A stretch of 14,091 nt of DNA from Sphingobium sp. CCH11-B1 (lineage in GTDB: Bacteria; Pseudomonadota; Alphaproteobacteria; Sphingomonadales; Sphingomonadaceae): the NCBI RefSeq assembly GCF_001556865.1, contig NZ_LSJY01000098.1, positions 1 through 14,091 on the forward strand. The letters are read 5' to 3'. The position numbers and the translations under genes are program-made. The notes under the pieces were generated by a model. That model worked only from the letters and a program-made list of their open reading frames with translations. It had not been told where the DNA came from and did no database searches. Shown here in pieces: positions 6,871 through 14,091 of the stretch (position 1 is the first letter of the stretch; every line of letters begins with the position of its first letter).

Positions 6871-7700
6871 TGCGACCAGCAGGATCGGGCTGGCTGGCGG
6901 CGGCGGTCTTCCCGCTTGCCGCCTGTTCGCCGCAGCAGGACGAAGCGCCGGCCGGCAACGCGGCGGTGAATGCGGCCGCCAGCCGCTATATCGACCGCAT
7001 GATCGGCAAGCCGCCGCCCGCGCCTCCCGCAAAGGCGTTTCGAAAAGAGGATAAGACCGACCTTCTCGAATTCGCCTATGCCTATCCGGCGCAGGCGGCC
7101 GTCATCCCGACGCTGGTCGCCAAGTTCGCGCGGCAGATGGAAAGCGCCAGGGACGGCGCGCTCAAGATGGCGCGGGAAGATAGTGCGGCCGCGAAAAAGT
7201 CCGGCTTTCCCTTTCGCCCGCACAGCCTGTCGGTCGAGTGGACAGTCGCGGCGGACACGCCCCGTTTCCTGTCGCTCCAGTCTGAAAACTACACTTATAC
7301 CGGCGGCGCGCACGGCATGACCGGCTATGAAGTGCTGCTGTGGGACAGGGCGCGGGATCGGGAAACGAGCGTCAAGGCGCTGATGACCTCGGCGCAAGCG
7401 TTCAAGGCCGCGATCACCAGGCCTTTCTGCGCCGAACTCGACCGGCAACGCGCGGAAAAGCGGGGCGCGCCAGTGGTACGCAGCGGCGACGATGATTTCA
7501 CTGCCTGCATCGATCCGATGGAACAGGTGCTGGTCCCGACATCCAAGGACGGCAAGCGGATCGACAGCTTCACCGTCGTCGTCGGCCCCTACAGCGCCGG
7601 CCCCTATGCGGAAGGCAGCTATGACGTGCCTGTCGCCGTCGACGCCGCCGTGCGCAAGGCGATCAGGACCGAATATCAGGACGGGTTCGTAAGTCCCTGA
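6870..7700 (+). CDS. DUF4163/DUF3298-type lipoprotein
   Basis: A 276-residue predicted lipoprotein. The signal sequence ends in the lipobox LAAC with Cys19 as the lipidated residue, followed by a low-complexity linker to about residue 55. The body resembles the DUF4163 plus DUF3298 (RsiV/PdaC N-terminal-like) arrangement. The hallmark YTYTGGAHG is at 141-149, and the second domain has GPYSAGPYAEGSYDVPV at 239-255. Cys187 and Cys213 could form a disulphide. There is no deacetylase domain or anti-sigma helix, so this is a stand-alone periplasmic module whose ligand is unknown. It is coupled to the 66-residue gene by TGATG. It is convergent with rimO, with a palindrome pair between them. Confidence 0.84.
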   Translation: MRPAGSGWLAAAVFPLAACSPQQDEAPAGNAAVNAAASRYIDRMIGKPPPAPPAKAFRKEDKTDLLEFAYAYPAQAAVIPTLVAKFARQMESARDGALKMAREDSAAAKKSGFPFRPHSLSVEWTVAADTPRFLSLQSENYTYTGGAHGMTGYEVLLWDRARDRETSVKALMTSAQAFKAAITRPFCAELDRQRAEKRGAPVVRSGDDDFTACIDPMEQVLVPTSKDGKRIDSFTVVVGPYSAGPYAEGSYDVPVAVDAAVRKAIRTEYQDGFVSP

Positions 7701-7712
7701 CCATTATCGTGT

Positions 7713-7799
7713 CACCCCGGCCATGAGCCGGGGTCTCGCTGCCTGTTGTCGTGAATGCTGCAAAATGAGCTGGACCCCGGCTCAAGGCCGGGGTGAGTC
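7713..7799. repeat. REP-like pair of GC-rich palindromes
   Basis: Two units face each other between convergent genes. The left unit is about 7711-7735 with core CCCCGGCCATGAGCCGGGG. The right unit is about 7772-7796 with core CCCCGGCTCAAGGCCGGGG. Each core can fold on itself, and the two units are inverted copies of each other with 2 mismatches in 25 bases, 36 bases apart. This is the layout of paired repetitive extragenic palindromes. Sphingomonad genomes carry many copies of CCCCGGC-type extragenic palindromes, although the copy number here cannot be counted from one window. No T-run follows either arm, so it is not a standard intrinsic terminator, but it could limit read-through or protect mRNA ends. 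Confidence 0.7.
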
Positions 7800-7832
7800 A
7801 TAAAATGTCGGGACGGGTCGTCTAAACTACCC

Positions 7833-9200
7833 TTAAACCGGCGCTCCATACAGGTCATGCTCGTCCGCGTCCTCGATCGCCACGTCGATCATGTCGCCGG
7901 CTTTCAGGCCCTGGCCCACATCGCGCAGGAAGACGTTGCCGTCGATCTCCGGCGCGTCGGCCTGCGATCGCGCCGTCGCGCCGATGGAGCCGTCCTCCTC
8001 GTCCGGCTCGCCCACTTCGTCGATGATGACCGGCAGTATGCGGCCCACCTTGGCGGCGAGCTTGGCGGCGCTGATCGCGGCGGTCTTTTCCATGATCCGC
8101 TGGTAGCGCTCTTCCTTCACCTCTTCCGGCACCGCGCCGGGCAGGTCATTGGCCGCCGCGCCCTCGACGGGCTCGAAGCGGAACGCGCCCACCCGGTCCA
8201 GCTGCGCTTCGTCCAGCCAGTCGAGCAGATATTGAAAGTCCGCTTCCGTCTCGCCGGGAAAGCCGACCACGAAGCTCGATCGGATGGCGATGTCCGGGCA
8301 GATGCCGCGCCATTTGCGGATGCGGTCCAGCACCTTGGCCTCGTTCGCGGGCCGCTTCATCGCCTTCAACACGGACGGCGCGGCATGCTGGAACGGGATG
8401 TCGAGATAGGGCGTCAGCAGCCCCTCGGCCATCAACGGCACGACATGATCGACATGGGGATAGGGATAGACATAGTGCAACCGCACCCAGGGCGCGCGCC
8501 CCTCACTGGTGCGCAGCTGCCCCAGTTCGCGCGCCATGTCGGTCATGTGCGCGCGCACCTCGCGCCCTTTCCACTGGCGCGGCTCGTGACGCGTATCGAC
8601 GCCATAGGCGGACGTGTCCTGGCTGATGACCAGCAGTTCCTTCGTCCCCGCCGCCACCAGCTTTTCCGCCTCGCGCAGCACCGCGTCGATGCGCCGCGAC
8701 ACCAGGTCGCCACGGATCGAGGGGATGATGCAGAAGGAGCAGCGATGGTTGCAGCCTTCCGAAATCTTGAGATAGCTGTAATGGCGCGGCGTCAGCTTCA
8801 GGCCGCCTTCGGGCACCAGGTCGACGAAGGCGTTGGGGATGGGCGGCGACGCGTCATGCACCGCATTGACCACCTGCTCATATTGATGCGCGCCCGTGAC
8901 CGCCAGAACCTGCGGGAATTTCGCCCGGATCAGTTCGGCCTCATCGCCCATGCAGCCGGTGACGATCACGCGGCCGTTTTCCGCGATCGCCTCGCCAATA
9001 GCCTCCAGCGACTCTTCCTTGGCGGAATCGAGGAAGCCGCAGGTGTTGACGAGCACCACGTCCGCGCCGGCATAGTCGGCGGACATCTGATAGCCGTCGG
9101 AACGCAGCTTGGTCAGGATACGCTCGGAATCCACCAGGTTCTTGGGACAGCCAAGCGACACCATGCCCACCTTGGGGGCGTCGGGAATTTTCGTTGCCAT
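7833..9200 (-). CDS. rimO: Ribosomal protein S12 (Asp) methylthiotransferase RimO
   Basis: A 455-residue radical SAM enzyme that adds a methylthio group to the conserved aspartate of ribosomal protein S12. The N-terminal MTTase domain holds Cys18 ([12 protein letters not shown]), Cys54 (NTCGFLDSA) and Cys83 (VTGCMGDE), which ligate one 4Fe-4S cluster. The radical SAM motif CNHRCSFC gives Cys150, 154 and 157. A TRAM domain closes the protein. The motifs GCPKN and [10 protein letters not shown] distinguish RimO from MiaB. The start [19 protein letters not shown] at 9200 is the usual short RimO leader; ATGs at 9215 and 9239 are in frame, and none has a ribosome binding site. It lies 57 bases after the potassium channel gene and may be read from its own promoter. 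Confidence 0.96.
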   Translation of the reverse strand: MATKIPDAPKVGMVSLGCPKNLVDSERILTKLRSDGYQMSADYAGADVVLVNTCGFLDSAKEESLEAIGEAIAENGRVIVTGCMGDEAELIRAKFPQVLAVTGAHQYEQVVNAVHDASPPIPNAFVDLVPEGGLKLTPRHYSYLKISEGCNHRCSFCIIPSIRGDLVSRRIDAVLREAEKLVAAGTKELLVISQDTSAYGVDTRHEPRQWKGREVRAHMTDMARELGQLRTSEGRAPWVRLHYVYPYPHVDHVVPLMAEGLLTPYLDIPFQHAAPSVLKAMKRPANEAKVLDRIRKWRGICPDIAIRSSFVVGFPGETEADFQYLLDWLDEAQLDRVGAFRFEPVEGAAANDLPGAVPEEVKEERYQRIMEKTAAISAAKLAAKVGRILPVIIDEVGEPDEEDGSIGATARSQADAPEIDGNVFLRDVGQGLKAGDMIDVAIEDADEHDLYGAPV

Positions 9201-9210
9201 GATCGCCGCG

Positions 9211-9239
9211 CACATAGGGATTTTCGCGGCCGATGTCAC
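9211..9239 (-). promoter_or_regulatory. Candidate promoter of rimO
   Basis: On the minus strand, GTGACA (9234-9239, five of six to TTGACA) is followed after 17 bases by TATGTG (9211-9216). The second element ends ten bases before the ATG at 9200, leaving a leader of about three bases. It sits in the 57-base gap after the channel gene, so rimO may have its own transcript in addition to read-through. It is incompatible with starts at 9215 or 9239. Confidence 0.4.
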
Positions 9240-9257
9240 GGGGTGGCGATTCAGCCG

Positions 9258-10298
9258 CTATGCCGTCGCATCTCCCTCGACGATCTCGATGATGCAATCG
9301 CCGGTCTGGAGGCTTTGCGCCTCCGCTTCCCAGAAGCCGATCGGCCGGTCGTCGCGATAGATGCGCACGCCAAGGCCGGTGCGGATCGCGGACAGCGGCC
9401 CGCCAATTTCCTGGGGCTGTACGGCGCGCTCGTGCAGCTTCACCCGCCCGCCCGATGCCGCCAGGTCCGCCATATAGTCTGCGATATGCTTGCCGCTCGT
9501 GCTCCCGGCCAGCAGCAGCCCGGCAAAGCTGGTCGGGTTTATCACGGTGGTCGCGCCCGCCTGCCGTGCGGGCAGTTCATTATCCTCGTTCCGCACCACG
9601 ATGCTGATCGGCAGGCGTGGGGCCAGGTGGCGCGCGGTCAGCGTGATCAGGATCGACGTGTCGTCCCGCCCGGCCGACACGATCATGCCCCGCGCACGGT
9701 GGATCGCCACGTCGGTCAGCGTCCGGTCGCGCGTCGAATCGCCGCACAATATGTTGCACCCCAGCGCCTCGGCGATCGCCAGCGCCGTCTCGCTGCCATC
9801 GATGACCACGATCTCGCGCGGGTCGGTGCCGCGCGCCAGCAGTTCGTTCACCGCCTCCTGCCCGCTGGTGCCGAAGCCGGTGACGACGATATGATTGTGC
9901 AGATCGGCCTGAATACGCGCCATGCGCCACCTGTAGAGGATGTTGCGGAAAAAGAGGTTGTAGGCGGTTCCAAGGAAGATCAGCCACACGAACAGCCGGA
10001 TCGGCGTCACGAAGACGGATTCGAACAGCCGCGCCTCCGGCGTCACCGGCACGATATCGCCATAGCCCACGGTCGTCACGGTGACGGTGGTGAAATAGAG
10101 AACGTCTATGAAGCTGATCTGGTTGTCATAATTGTCCTTGAGACCCTCGCGCCCGAACCAGTGCAGCGCCTGCACGATCGCGATCAGCCCGAATACCAGC
10201 CCCAGCCGCCAGACGAGATCGGCCCAGAGCGGCAGGGCGGACCGCCGCCGCAGGAAACCGGCCTTGTCAGGCCGCATATGGGTGTCGTCCAGCCTCAT
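9258..10298 (-). CDS. Two-helix potassium channel with RCK/TrkA-N domain
   Basis: A 346-residue inner-membrane channel. Membrane helix 1 is about 28-47. The pore loop carries the selectivity filter TVGYGD at 76-81, and helix 2 is about 91-113. The cytoplasmic part starts HIVVTGFGTSGQEAV (136-150), a Rossmann nucleotide-binding motif of the TrkA-N/RCK type. It ends with a TrkA-C-like segment, VRIYRDDRPIGFW...LQTGDCIIEI. This is the MthK/Kch-like plan of one subunit of a tetramer gated by a cytoplasmic ligand. The ATG at 10298 overlaps the TGA of the nlpD-like gene as ATGA, so the two are translationally coupled; ATG 10277 is a possible internal start. The ligand (nucleotide or ion) cannot be read from sequence. 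Confidence 0.93.
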   Translation of the reverse strand: MRLDDTHMRPDKAGFLRRRSALPLWADLVWRLGLVFGLIAIVQALHWFGREGLKDNYDNQISFIDVLYFTTVTVTTVGYGDIVPVTPEARLFESVFVTPIRLFVWLIFLGTAYNLFFRNILYRWRMARIQADLHNHIVVTGFGTSGQEAVNELLARGTDPREIVVIDGSETALAIAEALGCNILCGDSTRDRTLTDVAIHRARGMIVSAGRDDTSILITLTARHLAPRLPISIVVRNEDNELPARQAGATTVINPTSFAGLLLAGSTSGKHIADYMADLAASGGRVKLHERAVQPQEIGGPLSAIRTGLGVRIYRDDRPIGFWEAEAQSLQTGDCIIEIVEGDATA

Positions 10299-11335
10299 GC
10301 GCCGGGCAGCCGGCTCAGGGGATCCACGGGCGCCCGGTCCTTGCGCAGTTCGAAATGCAGCTTGGGCATGCTGGCATAGCCCGTGTCGCCGGTCAGGCCG
10401 ATGGGCTGGCCCTGTTTCACTTTCTGTCCGCGCACCACATCGACACGGCTGGCATGGCCGTAGGCGCTGACCCAGCCGCCGCCATGGTTGATCAGCACGA
10501 GGCCGCCGAACACCGCCACCTTGTCCCCGGCATAGGCGACCACCCCGTCCGCCGACGCCCTGATCGGCGTGCCGATGGGCGCGGCGATGTCGATGCCGTT
10601 GTTCCGCGCGCCGCTCTCGCCCGGCCCGAAGCGAGACAGGATCGTCCCCCGCACTGGCCAGAGGAAGCCGCCGACCAGGCGCGCCGGCTCGCTGATCGGC
10701 ACGTTGGCGGGCAGGGGTGTGGCGCTCGTCCCGGCGGTTATCCGTGGCGTGCCGTCCGCGATGGCCGGCTGGCCGCCGGTCAGCACATCGTCGATATCGA
10801 TGCGAAAGGCGGCGGCCCGCTGTTCCAGGCTGGCCGCGCGCGTCGGACCTGCGTCCGGCAGCAACAGCCGCTGCCCGCGCCGCAGCAGATAGGGTTCGGC
10901 CAGGCCGTTGACGGCGACGATCCCGCGCCACGGCACGCCATAGGCCGCTGCGATGGCGATGCCCGTCTCGCCCGCCGCCACCAGATGATATCGCCCGCCC
11001 GGTATCTGCAACGATTGCCCGGCCCGCAGCATATAGGGGCGGCGGGCGATCGCTTCCGATCCCGCGCCCGTGCGGTTGCCTACCCCCCGCAGGGTGTCGC
11101 CCGGTTGCACGACGTAGGTGGATGCCGCCACCGTCCGCGCGTTCGCCACCACCTGCTGCGCCTGCCACACCGGCTGCGGCTCCGCCAGGACCGCCGTTCC
11201 CGCATCGGCATCCATCCGCGGCGGTGGCGCAGGGTGGGTGGGAAGAGTGGCGTCGGCCGGCTGTGTCTCCGCCGGTATGCAGGCGGCCAGCATCAACGAG
11301 CCAAGCGGCGGAAGGACAATGTGCAGGCGCTGCAT
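10295..11335 (-). CDS. NlpD-like LysM/LytM lipoprotein, probably catalytically inactive
   Basis: A 346-residue envelope lipoprotein. The signal ends in LAAC with Cys19 lipidated, followed by a proline-rich linker. Two LysM-like repeats bind peptidoglycan: 73-111 (YVVQPGDTLRGVG...GQSLQIP) and 115-160 (YHLVAAGETGIAIA...RGQRLLLP). The LytM/M23 domain spans about 222-343. In active LytM peptidases the motifs are HxxxD and HxH. Here the first is N245-N-G-I-D249 and the second is K325-L-H327, so one metal ligand and one catalytic histidine are replaced. Asp249, His294 (AYGHAS) and His327 remain. This is the pattern of E. coli NlpD, which activates amidases in septal wall splitting. The start has AGGG seven bases upstream. 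It is coupled to the potassium channel gene by ATGA and lies 131 bases after serS. Confidence 0.92.
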   Translation of the reverse strand: MQRLHIVLPPLGSLMLAACIPAETQPADATLPTHPAPPPRMDADAGTAVLAEPQPVWQAQQVVANARTVAASTYVVQPGDTLRGVGNRTGAGSEAIARRPYMLRAGQSLQIPGGRYHLVAAGETGIAIAAAYGVPWRGIVAVNGLAEPYLLRRGQRLLLPDAGPTRAASLEQRAAAFRIDIDDVLTGGQPAIADGTPRITAGTSATPLPANVPISEPARLVGGFLWPVRGTILSRFGPGESGARNNGIDIAAPIGTPIRASADGVVAYAGDKVAVFGGLVLINHGGGWVSAYGHASRVDVVRGQKVKQGQPIGLTGDTGYASMPKLHFELRKDRAPVDPLSRLPGA

Positions 11336-11389
11336 CGCGCCCTGTTTATCGCATCGGTCGCGCCGCGCCAGCCCCTTCGCCTCCTGTCA

Positions 11390-11405
11390 TTAGTTAGCTA
11401 ACTAA
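11390..11405. promoter_or_regulatory. Perfect 16-bp palindrome upstream of the nlpD-like gene
   Basis: TTAGTTAGCTAACTAA is a perfect, AT-rich palindrome in otherwise GC-rich DNA, 54 bases before the nlpD-like start and 61 bases after the serS stop. Its core TTAGTTAGCTAA matches the known SlyA (MarR family) site TTAGCAAGCTAA at 10 of 12 positions, and TetR-type operators can look similar. On the minus strand it is followed by AGGAGG, with no good start codon at the expected distance. A regulator binding here would control nlpD and the coupled channel gene. Which protein binds is unknown; the MarR gene at 4677-5075 is one candidate. Confidence 0.55.
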
Positions 11406-11466
11406 GCATTTTCGCGGTTTCGATCGGCTGTCCACTTCGCTGTCTCGCTTACGAGCAATGTCGGCG

Positions 11467-12790
<1,324 letters not shown>

Positions 12791-12848
12791 CCCTGCGCCC
12801 GCTTGTCCGTTCAACCCTGCATCATCCAAACAGCCAAGGAGATAGGCG

Positions 12849-13286
12849 ATGCAGATGGATCATGACGCGGTGGTGCTGGTGGCGGACGGGCGCAAGCTGC
12901 TCTTCTTCCGCAACAAGGGCGACGCGACCTATCCCAATCTGGAGGCGGAAGCGGTGAAGCAGCAGGATAACCCCGCGCATCTGGATCAGGCGTCGGACAA
13001 GGCGGGCCAGTCCTCCAGCACCGGCACCGCGTCGGGCACGATGGGCGAAAACAACTATCACGAACTGGAGGAACAGCGATTCGCCGCCCAGGCCGCCGAC
13101 CTGCTGAAGCGCCGCGCGCTCGCCAACGACTATGAAAAGCTCATCATCGTCGCCCCGCCGACCGCGCTGGGCGAGATGCGCAAGCATCTGCACAAGGAAG
13201 TGCAGAACCGGCTGGTGGGTGAAATCGCGAAGGATTTGACCAACCATCCCGTGCCGGAAATCGAAAAGCTGATCGCGGCCAGCTAG
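12849..13286 (+). CDS. Host_attach family protein
   Basis: A 145-residue protein of the family labelled protein required for attachment to host cells (Host_attach, PF10116), named after an Agrobacterium attachment locus. The opening VVLVADGRKLLFFRNKGD (8-25) is the family N-terminal strand-turn-strand. The middle (about 40-70) is a polar Ser/Gly/Thr-rich loop. The C-terminal half, ADLLKRRALANDYEKLIIVA then PTALGEMRKHL and EIAKDLTNHPVPEIEKLI, is the conserved alpha/beta core. There is no signal peptide, so it is likely cytoplasmic. The fold has been related to bacterial relatives of archaeal/eukaryotic release factors, so the attachment name may mislead. AAGGAG lies seven bases upstream of the ATG. 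It is divergent from serS and convergent with the PEP-CTERM gene. Confidence 0.9.
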   Translation: MQMDHDAVVLVADGRKLLFFRNKGDATYPNLEAEAVKQQDNPAHLDQASDKAGQSSSTGTASGTMGENNYHELEEQRFAAQAADLLKRRALANDYEKLIIVAPPTALGEMRKHLHKEVQNRLVGEIAKDLTNHPVPEIEKLIAAS

Positions 13287-13368
13287 GACGTGATCCGTTC
13301 ATACTGAACCGCATCATGCTCTCCGCTTCGAACATGCTCTGGGAGGGCGCGAGACGGCATGCAGACGG

Positions 13369-13396
13369 AAAAGGGCGGCCCGTCGCCGGACCGCCC
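13369..13396 (-). terminator. Intrinsic terminator of the PEP-CTERM protein gene
   Basis: On the minus strand the stem GGGCGG (13391-13396) pairs with CCGCCC (13373-13378), and two further GG/CC pairs past a bulged base extend the stem. TTTT (13369-13372) follows directly. It lies 40 bases past the stop at 13437. The T-run is short, as is usual in GC-rich genomes. On the plus strand no T-run follows, so it would act mainly on the minus-strand gene. Confidence 0.6.
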
Positions 13397-13436
13397 CTCT
13401 TCCCGTTCGGTGCCTGCCTGCCCGTCTGTCAGCCCG

Positions 13437-14090
13437 TCAGGCGGCGGCCTTCGCCTTACGCTCGGCAAAGCGCCGGCGGGCGACGAGCGCCACTGCGGCG
13501 GCGCCGAACAGGAGCACCATGGGCGGCGCGGGAACGTCCGTGCCGCCGGTGCTGCTCGAACCCCCGCTCGAGCTGCTGGATGAGGAAGAACTGCTGGAAG
13601 AGGAGGACGAGGAGCTGCTGCTGCTCGACCCGGTGCTGCCGAAACTGGAGGAGCCACCCGACGAGGAGGAACCGCTACTGCTCGACGACGAGCTGGACGA
13701 GGAGGAGGAAGACCCGCTCGACCCGGAACTGCCATGACCCGGCTTGCCCGGCTTCCCGCCGCCCGAGCTGCTCGACGAGGAGGAGGAGCTGGACGAAGAG
13801 GAAGACGAACTGCTCGAGCTGGACGAGGACGAACTGCTGACCCCCGAGGAGGTCGAGACATTGCCCGACGAGGTCGAGACATTGCCGGAGGAAGTGGAAA
13901 CGTTCCCAGACGAAGTCGACACGCCACCGGTCGAAGTCGATACGCCGCCAGTCGAGGTCGAAACCCCGCCCGTCGATGTCGATACGCCGCCCGTGGTGGA
14001 ACTGGTCGAGCTGCTGATGCCGCCGGTGGAACTGCTGGTGGACGAGATGACGACCGATCCGCCGCCACCGCCGCCGCTGCCGCCGAAAAA
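13437..14090 (-). CDS. Ser/Thr/Gly-repeat PEP-CTERM surface protein, 5' end outside the window
   Basis: The last 217 residues of a low-complexity exported protein. The frame is open to the right edge (FFGGSGGGGGGSVVISS...), so the GTG at 13922 is an internal valine codon and not a start. The order is a Gly/Ser/Thr segment, seven heptads of the VSTSTGG or VSTSSGN type (residues 36-83), and long serine runs broken by SGGGKPGKPGHGSSG. The last 32 residues form a PEP-CTERM sorting signal: VPAPP, a hydrophobic helix, then ARRR and a basic tail. Such signals are cut by an exosortase at the inner membrane, and the proteins are linked to exopolysaccharide or biofilm matrix. The proline motif is PAP in place of PEP, a variant I recall from sphingomonads. 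Serine codons mix TCN and AGY forms. No exosortase gene is in the window. Confidence 0.85.
   Translation of the reverse strand, partial: FFGGSGGGGGGSVVISSTSSSTGGISSSTSSTTGGVSTSTGGVSTSTGGVSTSTGGVSTSSGNVSTSSGNVSTSSGNVSTSSGVSSSSSSSSSSSSSSSSSSSSSSSSSGGGKPGKPGHGSSGSSGSSSSSSSSSSSSSGSSSSGGSSSFGSTGSSSSSSSSSSSSSSSSSSSSSGGSSSTGGTDVPAPPMVLLFGAAAVALVARRRFAERKAKAAA
13842..13985 (-). repeat. 21-bp tandem repeats encoding heptads
   Basis: Seven successive units begin with a valine codon at 13985, 13964, 13943, 13922, 13901, 13880 and 13859 on the minus strand. The first three encode VSTSTGG, the next three VSTSSGN, and the last is VSTSSG running into the serine tract. The DNA units are diverged at synonymous positions while the peptides stay nearly constant. 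Two sub-families in two blocks suggest separate rounds of duplication. Confidence 0.85.
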
Positions 14091-14091
14091 G

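Noticed and set aside
7857..10379. An 840-codon open frame on the plus strand antisense to rimO and the potassium channel
   Set aside because: It lies opposite two well-recognised genes, has no recognisable domain, and is rich in His/Arg/Gln/Pro as expected for the antisense shadow of GC-biased codons. Length alone is not evidence here.
11350..11394. A 14-codon frame (MTGGEGAGAARPMR) between the palindrome and the nlpD-like start, containing AGGAGG
   Set aside because: The AGGAGG lies inside this frame and not ahead of its ATG, and no start codon follows at proper spacing. A leader peptide is possible but unsupported.
13519..13737. A plus-strand frame encoding a very acidic Leu/Glu/Asp-rich peptide
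   Set aside because: It is the reverse-complement reading of the serine tracts, whose codons give GAG, GAA, GAC and CTG. It has no independent support.
13922..13922. GTG at 13922 as the start of the repeat protein
   Set aside because: It is the first codon of a heptad in the middle of the repeat array, and the same frame stays open with the same composition to the window edge.

Overview
The window looks like an ordinary chromosomal segment of a GC-rich alphaproteobacterium, most likely a sphingomonad (Sphingobium/Sphingomonas type). The reasons are the strongly GC-rich third positions, a type 2 argC, a DUF815 ATPase, a Host_attach protein, a sorbosone-dehydrogenase-like quinoprotein, a PEP-CTERM protein with a VPAPP-type sorting motif, and the paired CCCCGGCC/GGCCGGGG extragenic palindromes common in this group. 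The genus is inferred. No rRNA, tRNA, CRISPR array, insertion sequence or phage gene was recognised. Coding density is high and no gene-free gap exceeds about 240 bases.

Layout. (1) 2-760, plus strand: 3' part of a DUF815-family ATPase that enters from the left edge. (2) 775-2327, minus strand: a 57-residue two-helix membrane protein followed by an exported PQQ-type sorbosone-dehydrogenase-like enzyme, convergent with the ATPase. (3) 2568-2777, plus strand: a 69-residue conserved hypothetical protein, divergent from the membrane protein. (4) 2868-6530, minus strand: a compact cluster transcribed in the order M17 leucyl aminopeptidase, MarR regulator, SH3-NlpC/P60 peptidase, argC. The last three overlap (41 bases, then ATGA). 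(5) 6670-7700, plus strand: a 66-residue hypothetical protein coupled by TGATG to a DUF4163/DUF3298-type lipoprotein. (6) 7713-7799: a pair of REP-like palindromes between convergent genes. (7) 7833-12753, minus strand: serS, an NlpD-like LysM/LytM lipoprotein, a two-helix potassium channel with an RCK domain (ATGA overlap with nlpD), and rimO. (8) 12849-13286, plus strand: a Host_attach protein. (9) 13437-14090, minus strand: the C-terminal part of a Ser/Thr/Gly-repeat PEP-CTERM surface protein running off the right edge, with its own terminator.

How the genes may work together. The pepA-marR-NlpC/P60 block suggests peptide or murein-peptide turnover, with argC carried at the end by translational coupling. 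The nlpD-like gene has lost two of the metal/catalytic residues of an active LytM peptidase, so it is more likely an amidase activator than a hydrolase. A perfect 16-bp AT-rich palindrome upstream of it is the clearest regulatory site in the window. Three housekeeping genes (pepA, rimO, serS) lack a Shine-Dalgarno sequence and have possible promoters almost touching their start codons, which suggests leaderless or near-leaderless mRNAs.

I found no convincing wholly new multi-gene system. The items most worth a second look are the serine-repeat PEP-CTERM protein, the palindromic operator before nlpD, the ATGA-coupled nlpD/potassium-channel pair, and the overlapping MarR-NlpC/P60-argC cluster.
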